This document shows, piece after piece, positions 57,905 to 64,000 of a DNA stretch of 64,000 nucleotides (position 1 is the stretch's first letter; each line of letters opens with the position of its first letter). Below the pieces are notes generated by a model. The model was not told where the DNA came from. It searched no databases and worked only from the letters and a program-made list of their open reading frames with translations. The DNA comes from Sphingomonas arenae (lineage in GTDB: Bacteria > Pseudomonadota > Alphaproteobacteria > Sphingomonadales > Sphingomonadaceae), in the NCBI RefSeq assembly GCF_016924655.1, contig NZ_JAFFJU010000001.1, forward strand, positions 930,001 to 994,000, in the 5' to 3' direction. Both the position numbers and the translations under genes were made by a program.

Positions 57905-59359
57905 TCAGGCCGCCGCGGTCGCCCACCCCAGCCTCGGGATTGCAATGCTGCGCTTGCCGCTCAGGTCGACGCGGGTGACGATCAGCTCGCGGCTTTCGAT
58001 ATATTGCAGAAGGCGCCGGACGCGGCCCAGGCTGGCGGTGCCGTAGCTCGCGGCGATGGCCTCGTCCGAGGGGCAGGGCTCGCGATCGCGGGCGGCGCGG
58101 GCGAGGAGCAGGAAGGGACCGAGCATGTCGTCCGGGAGCTCGCCGGCGGCCTGGAGTGCCTCCTCCCAGCTCTCGTCGGCCGCGTCGAAGATGCCGGCGC
58201 GGGCCATGGACAGGCGGCGGGTGAAGGCCGGCAGGTCGAGCGGTGCGCGCATCACCCCCGCCATGCGGCAGCGAATGGTGAAGTCCTGGTAGAGGACGGA
58301 AGACGAGCGGCCGCCGCTGTCCGGATCGGCGACGAGGGCGCGCAGGACGTCGGCGACCACGGTGGCGGTTTCCTCGTCGGTCTTGTCCGGGGTCGCGTCC
58401 GCGCGAGTGGGGGCGCTGGCGGCCAGTGACTGGAGGAGTGCTTCGGACGGCAAGGGGGCAGGCGAACCCCGGTTCAGGGCCGGCGTGACGGGAGGGGCGT
58501 CGTCGCCGGGAGCGAACAGGAGCCCCTGCATCTCCCCTTCCGCTGGCGCTTCGGGAAGCGGAACGAGCTTCGGGCTCATCGAGCGCGCCTGCGTCTCCAC
58601 CGCGCCGATCGCAACCGACACGGGTCGTCGGCAGATGGCCGGGCCAAGCGCCAGGAAGGTGCCGCGCGGCAGGTCGCGGATGATCTCCGCCTGGCGGCGC
58701 TCCATGCCGAGCAGGTCGGCGGCGCGGGCCATGTCGATGTCCAGGAAGGTCCTGCCCATCAGGAAGTTGGAGGCCTCGGCCGCGACATTCTTGGCGAGCT
58801 TGGCCAGGCGCTGGGTGGCAATGACGCCGGCCAGCCCGCGCTTGCGGCCGCGACACATGAGGTTGGTCATCGCGGACAGCGAGGCTCGCCGCACCTCCTC
58901 CGCCACCTCGCCGCCGCCGGCAGGGGCGAACAACTGGGCCTCGTCAACCACCACCAGCGCCGGATACCAATGCTCGCGCGGGGCATCGAACAGGCCGGAC
59001 AGGAAAGCAGCGGCGCAGCGCATCTGCCCTTCGGCCTCCAGCCCCTCGAGGCTCAGCACCACGGACGCACGATGCTCGCGAATGCGGCCTGCGAGGCGGG
59101 CGATATCCTTCTCGTGCAGGTCGGCGGCCTCCACCGCGACATGGCCGTAGCGGTCGGCCAGCGTGACGAAATCGCCCTCGGGATCGATCACCACCTGCTG
59201 CACCTGGCCGGCGCTCTTCTCCAGCAGGCGCCGCAGCAGGTGCGACTTGCCCGAGCCGCTGTTGCCCTGCACCAGCAGCCGCGTCGCCAGCAGCTCCTCA
59301 AGATCGATCGTGACGGCCTTGCCGTGGCCGTCCTGCCCCATGTCCACGCTTACCGTCAT
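57905..59359 (-). CDS. HerA-like ATP-binding protein (DUF87), second copy
   Basis: The 484-residue protein has Walker A NSGSGKS (about 33-39), VVIDPEGDF (Walker B-like), VVVDEAQLF and VIATQRLAK. The C-terminal third carries a winged-helix-like region (ASLGRVRRLLQYIESRELIV). It is shorter than the first copy and lacks the N-terminal barrel. The ATG at 59359 is 75 bases from the recQ start and divergent from it. Confidence 0.88.
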   Translation of the reverse strand: MTVSVDMGQDGHGKAVTIDLEELLATRLLVQGNSGSGKSHLLRRLLEKSAGQVQQVVIDPEGDFVTLADRYGHVAVEAADLHEKDIARLAGRIREHRASVVLSLEGLEAEGQMRCAAAFLSGLFDAPREHWYPALVVVDEAQLFAPAGGGEVAEEVRRASLSAMTNLMCRGRKRGLAGVIATQRLAKLAKNVAAEASNFLMGRTFLDIDMARAADLLGMERRQAEIIRDLPRGTFLALGPAICRRPVSVAIGAVETQARSMSPKLVPLPEAPAEGEMQGLLFAPGDDAPPVTPALNRGSPAPLPSEALLQSLAASAPTRADATPDKTDEETATVVADVLRALVADPDSGGRSSSVLYQDFTIRCRMAGVMRAPLDLPAFTRRLSMARAGIFDAADESWEEALQAAGELPDDMLGPFLLLARAARDREPCPSDEAIAASYGTASLGRVRRLLQYIESRELIVTRVDLSGKRSIAIPRLGWATAAA

Positions 59360-59434
59360 TGCCACGCCGTTTGGACGGCTGACGGGCCGCTTACAAGCTT
59401 GCGCCCGGCGCGGCGCCGCCCGAAAGGGGCCGCT

Positions 59435-61189
<1,755 letters not shown>

Positions 61190-61220
61190 CAGTGCCGCCC
61201 GGCTCGTGTAAGCAGAGGCC

Positions 61221-62162
61221 ATGAACCTGCCCGACCCGGTGCATTGGGCGATCCCGGGCTTCGTCCTGCTTCTGCTGGCGGAGATGCTGGTGGCGCGCTC
61301 CCGGCGGCAGGCCCTGTTCCACGGCAAGGACACGCTCACCTCGCTCGGGCTGGGCACCGGCAGCGTGGTTGCGGGCCTGCTTCTGGGCGGTCTGGTGTTC
61401 GCGCTGGCGACGTGGGTGTGGCAATTTCGGCTGGTGAACGTGCCGTGGACCTGGTGGGCGTTCGTCCTGTGCTTCGTCCTCGATGACCTCGCCTATTACG
61501 TCTTCCACCGTTCCGCGCATCGGGTACGCTGGTTCTGGGCAAGCCATGTCGTCCATCATTCCAGCCAGCGCTATAACCTCAGCACGGCGCTGCGGCAGAC
61601 CTGGACGGGCTTCTTCAGCCTCGCCTTCCTGTTCCGAATGCCGCTGTTCCTCCTCGGCTTCCCGCCGGCGATGGTGCTGTTCTGCGCCGGCGTGAACCTG
61701 GTCTACCAGTTCTGGATCCACACGGAGGTGATCGGACGCTGTCCGCGCTGGTTCGAGGCGGTGATGAACACGCCCTCGCACCACCGCGTCCACCATGCGG
61801 TGAACCCACGCTATCTCGACCGCAATTATGCCGGCGTGTTCATCGTCTGGGACCGCATGTTCGGCACCTTCGAGCCCGAGCGGGACGAAGACCGGCCGAA
61901 CTATGGCATCGTCAAGCCGCTCGGCTCCTTCAACATCCTGTGGGCGGCCCTGCACGAGTGGGCCGGCATCGCCCGCGACCTGTGGTCCGCGCCGTGGCGG
62001 CACAAGCTCGGCTACCTCCTGCGCGAGCCCGGCTGGAGTCACGACGGCAGCCGCGAGACGAGCGAAATGATCCGGGAGCGCTGGCGCCAGCAGCAGCCTG
62101 GGGGTAGCGCGTCAGAGCCCACCGGAGTCCAGCGGGGAGCCGACCATGTTCAAGCAGCTTGA
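61221..62162 (+). CDS. Sterol desaturase/fatty acid hydroxylase superfamily protein
   Basis: The 313-residue membrane di-iron oxygenase has the three His motifs HRSAH, HVVHHSS and HRVHH plus several hydrophobic segments. It likely hydroxylates lipids or sterol-like hydrocarbons. The C-terminal tail overlaps the start of the TIGR01244 gene by 17 bases. RecQ is 31 bases upstream on the same strand. Confidence 0.93.
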   Translation: MNLPDPVHWAIPGFVLLLLAEMLVARSRRQALFHGKDTLTSLGLGTGSVVAGLLLGGLVFALATWVWQFRLVNVPWTWWAFVLCFVLDDLAYYVFHRSAHRVRWFWASHVVHHSSQRYNLSTALRQTWTGFFSLAFLFRMPLFLLGFPPAMVLFCAGVNLVYQFWIHTEVIGRCPRWFEAVMNTPSHHRVHHAVNPRYLDRNYAGVFIVWDRMFGTFEPERDEDRPNYGIVKPLGSFNILWAALHEWAGIARDLWSAPWRHKLGYLLREPGWSHDGSRETSEMIRERWRQQQPGGSASEPTGVQRGADHVQAA

Positions 62163-62553
62163 CGACAAGACCCTTGTTTGCGGCCAGCTCCGGCCGGACC
62201 AGCTCGAGGAGGCGCAGCGTCATGGCGTCACCCTGATCGTCAACAACCGTCCCGACGGCGAAGAGCCGGGTCAACCCCTGTCCGCCCAGATCCAGCAGGC
62301 CGCAGAAGCGGCAGGCCTGGAGTATCGGAGTATCCCGATCTCGCGCGGCATCGGGCCAGCGGACGTCGACGCCATGCGCGACGCGATCCACGCCGCAGGT
62401 GATGGCAAACTGCTGGCTTTCTGCCGAACCGGAACCCGCTCCACCTATGCGTGGGCCGTGGCCAAGCGGCAGGACGGAGCCGACCCGGAGGAACTGCAAC
62501 GCTGCGCCGGACAGGCGGGGTATGATCTCGGGCCCGTCAGGCACTTGCTGTAA
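62146..62553 (+). CDS. TIGR01244/DUF442 phosphatase-like protein
   Basis: The 135-residue protein has the Cys-based phosphatase loop FCRTGTRS (about 92-99) and the N-terminal CGQLRPDQLEEAQRHG. It fits the TIGR01244/DUF442 family (Blh N-terminal domain), which in some bacteria precedes a beta-lactamase-like sulfur dioxygenase. The paired domain is absent here. Its ATG overlaps the preceding gene. Confidence 0.88.
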   Translation: MFKQLDDKTLVCGQLRPDQLEEAQRHGVTLIVNNRPDGEEPGQPLSAQIQQAAEAAGLEYRSIPISRGIGPADVDAMRDAIHAAGDGKLLAFCRTGTRSTYAWAVAKRQDGADPEELQRCAGQAGYDLGPVRHLL

Positions 62554-62555
62554 GC

Positions 62556-62639
62556 CGTCATCCCGGCCCTGAGCCGGGATCCGCCTCTCCCTTGGGGTGC
62601 GCGAGGGAAGGCAGACCCCGGGTCGAGCCCGGGGTGACG
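62556..62639. repeat. Intergenic inverted repeat (cgtcatcccgg type)
   Basis: Arms CGTCATCCCGGCCCTGAGCC and a mirrored GGGTCGAGCCCGGGGTGACG lie between the TIGR01244 and DUF924 genes, converging. The same type is found at 22713-22801. It probably acts as a bidirectional terminator-like hairpin. Confidence 0.85.
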
Positions 62640-62642
62640 ACA

Positions 62643-63176
62643 CTAGAACGGGGTCACGTCGCCCGCCGCAAGCTCTTCCGGCCGAGGCTGCCGGCCGAGC
62701 ATGGCGTTGCGATGCGGGAATCGGCCGAAGCGGGCGATGACGTCGTGGTGCTTCCGCGCAAAGCCGAGCTGGTAGTCGTCGCCTAGCGCGGTGAACAGCA
62801 GCAGCGACTGGCGCTGATCGTCCAGCTCTTCACTATGTTGGAAGGGCATGTAGAGCATGCCGCGCTCGCGTGGGGAGAGCTGCCCGTCGTACTCGCGCGC
62901 GACCGCCCCTTTTGCGATGGCGAGCGCCAGCAGGTCGGTCGCGAACTGGTCGGCATGGCCCCGGTACATGTTCCGCGGGAACTGGTCGAACAGCACCACG
63001 GCGGCGAGCGCCGCGCGCGGATCCGTGAGGAAGGTTTCGGCCGGATACTGCCGCTGTTCCTCGTACAGCTCCTCGAAACGGTCGCGGACCTCCACGTCGA
63101 AGGCGGCGTCCGCCTTCCACCAGCGCTCGTCGGGAAGGCCGAACCAGAAGCCCAGCACCTCCCCGCGCCAGTCCAC
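62643..63176 (-). CDS. DUF924 family protein
   Basis: The 177-residue protein matches DUF924: LGFWFGLPDERWW at the start, VVLFDQFPRNMYRG, LYMPFQHSEELDDQ and RFGRFPHRNAMLGR. The family is helical, TPR-like and of unknown role. The start is GTG at 63176. It lies 23 bases after the tldD stop on the same strand. Confidence 0.92.
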   Translation of the reverse strand: MDWRGEVLGFWFGLPDERWWKADAAFDVEVRDRFEELYEEQRQYPAETFLTDPRAALAAVVLFDQFPRNMYRGHADQFATDLLALAIAKGAVAREYDGQLSPRERGMLYMPFQHSEELDDQRQSLLLFTALGDDYQLGFARKHHDVIARFGRFPHRNAMLGRQPRPEELAAGDVTPF

Positions 63177-63199
63177 CTGTCCCGAGGCCGGACGAGTGG

Positions 63200-64000
63200 T
63201 CAGGCGGCAGTCCCGCCGACCGTCAGGCCGTCGATCAGCAAAGTCGGCTGACCCACGCCGGCCGGGACCGACTGGCCGCCCTTGCCGCAGATGCCGACGC
63301 CCTCGTCCAGCGCCAGGTCGTTGCCGATGCCCTTGACCCGGGTGAGGACCGTAGGGCCGTCGCCGATCAGCGTCGCGCCCTTGATCGGCGCGCCGAGCCT
63401 GCCGTTCTCGATCCTGTAGGCTTCGGTGCAGGAGAAGACGAACTTGCCCGACGTGATATCCACCTGACCGCCACCAAAGCTCTTGGCGTAAATGCCGTTC
63501 TTCACCCGGCCGAGCAGCTCCTGCGGGTCGTCCTGCCCGCCGAGCATGAAGGTATTGGTCATGCGCGGCATGGGGGCGTGAGCGAAGCTTTCCCGGCGGC
63601 CGTTGCCGGTGGGCGCCACGCCCATCAGCCGGGCATTGAGCCGGTCCTGGAGGTAGCCCTTGAGGATCCCGTCCTCGATCAGCGTCGTGCGCCCCGTCGG
63701 CGTCCCCTCGTCGTCGATGGTCAGCGAGCCGCGGCGCTCGCCCATGGCGCCGTCGTCCACCACCGTCACCCCCGGTGCGGCGATGCGCTCGCCGATCCGA
63801 CCCGAGAAGGTGCTGGTGCCCTTGCGGTTGAAATCGCCTTCCAGCGTGTGGCCGACCGCCTCGTGCAGCAGCACGCCCGGCCAGCCGGGGCCGCAGACCA
63901 CGGTCATCTCCCCGGCGGGGGCGTCCACCGCCTCGAGGTTCACCAGCGCCTGCGCCAGTGCGATGTCGATGGCGCGGTTCCAGGTCGCCGGGTCGAACAG
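63200..64000 (-). CDS. tldD: Metalloprotease TldD, C-terminal part (5' end outside window)
   Basis: The window holds about 266 codons of a TldD/PmbA family protein. The zinc motif [11 protein letters not shown] is present, with the GKLSGKYNF-like [17 protein letters not shown] and [16 protein letters not shown] segments. TldD and TldE form a heterodimeric protease that degrades unfolded peptides and matures some microcins. Frame runs off the window end, so the N-terminus is missing. Confidence 0.95.
   Translation of the reverse strand: MFDPATWNRAIDIALAQALVNLEAVDAPAGEMTVVCGPGWPGVLLHEAVGHTLEGDFNRKGTSTFSGRIGERIAAPGVTVVDDGAMGERRGSLTIDDEGTPTGRTTLIEDGILKGYLQDRLNARLMGVAPTGNGRRESFAHAPMPRMTNTFMLGGQDDPQELLGRVKNGIYAKSFGGGQVDITSGKFVFSCTEAYRIENGRLGAPIKGATLIGDGPTVLTRVKGIGNDLALDEGVGICGKGGQSVPAGVGQPTLLIDGLTVGGTAA

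Overview
The window is a GC-rich, gene-dense bacterial chromosome segment with short intergenic gaps and many ATGA/GTGA stop-start overlaps. Gene content points to an alphaproteobacterium of the order Sphingomonadales: a Tad/Flp pilus operon with CpaF-TadB-TadC order, an IalB-like protein beside it, a Suv3-like helicase followed by an S4 protein and a 7Fe ferredoxin, a CysD/CysNC pair, TIGR02186 and TIGR01244 proteins, and candidate EcfG-type (GGAAC-N16/17-CGTT) promoters. No tRNA, rRNA, CRISPR array, transposase or prophage gene was recognised.

Layout. 1-5.5 kb: the end of a tad pilus operon (cpaF fragment, tadB, tadC, two TPR proteins, cpaA prepilin peptidase, IalB-like secreted protein). 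5.5-9.5 kb: rlmN, an MpaB/DUF2236 oxygenase-like protein, cyclopropane fatty acid synthase and a four-EF-hand protein. 9.6-15.1 kb: a glycan-type cluster of two large polytopic proteins, a GtrB-type glycosyltransferase, GtrA and a methyltransferase. 15.1-21.4 kb: minus-strand housekeeping genes including MarC, folD, YggT, ergothioneine genes egtD/egtB, a cobalamin adenosyltransferase with an apparent CTG start, HIG1 and gluQRS. 21.5-30 kb: HNH nuclease, degenerate receiver protein, galU, lipoproteins, EamA transporter, dapD, HAD phosphatase, aldo/keto reductase, TauE/SafE and TIGR02186. 30-41.3 kb: HerA-like ATPase, retropepsin-like protein, M23 peptidase, Suv3-like helicase, S4 protein, fdxA, MipA, an internally duplicated unknown protein and a PP-loop ATPase.

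41.3-46.2 kb: cysNC and cysD (sulfate activation to PAPS) and thiC behind a TPP riboswitch. 46.3-48 kb: an AT-richer, foreign-looking two-gene unit: a Cys-rich protein and a DUF3644 protein with an RX4H HEPN-type ribonuclease motif, broken by a one-base deletion in a T run. This is the best candidate for an undescribed, defence-like system. 48.4-55 kb: OmpA and a set of small stress-type genes (SWIB, PspC, tiny membrane proteins, SDR), several behind candidate EcfG promoters and one behind a possible sigma-54 promoter. 55-64 kb: ATM1-type ABC exporter, sulfotransferase (which would use PAPS from CysNC), a second HerA-like ATPase divergent from recQ, sterol-desaturase-family protein, TIGR01244 phosphatase-like protein, DUF924 and the C-terminal part of tldD.

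Palindromic repeats are scattered through intergenic gaps. Several small genes (37-71 codons) were found by reading the sequence directly. All functional calls rest on motif and family recognition by eye; no database search was run.
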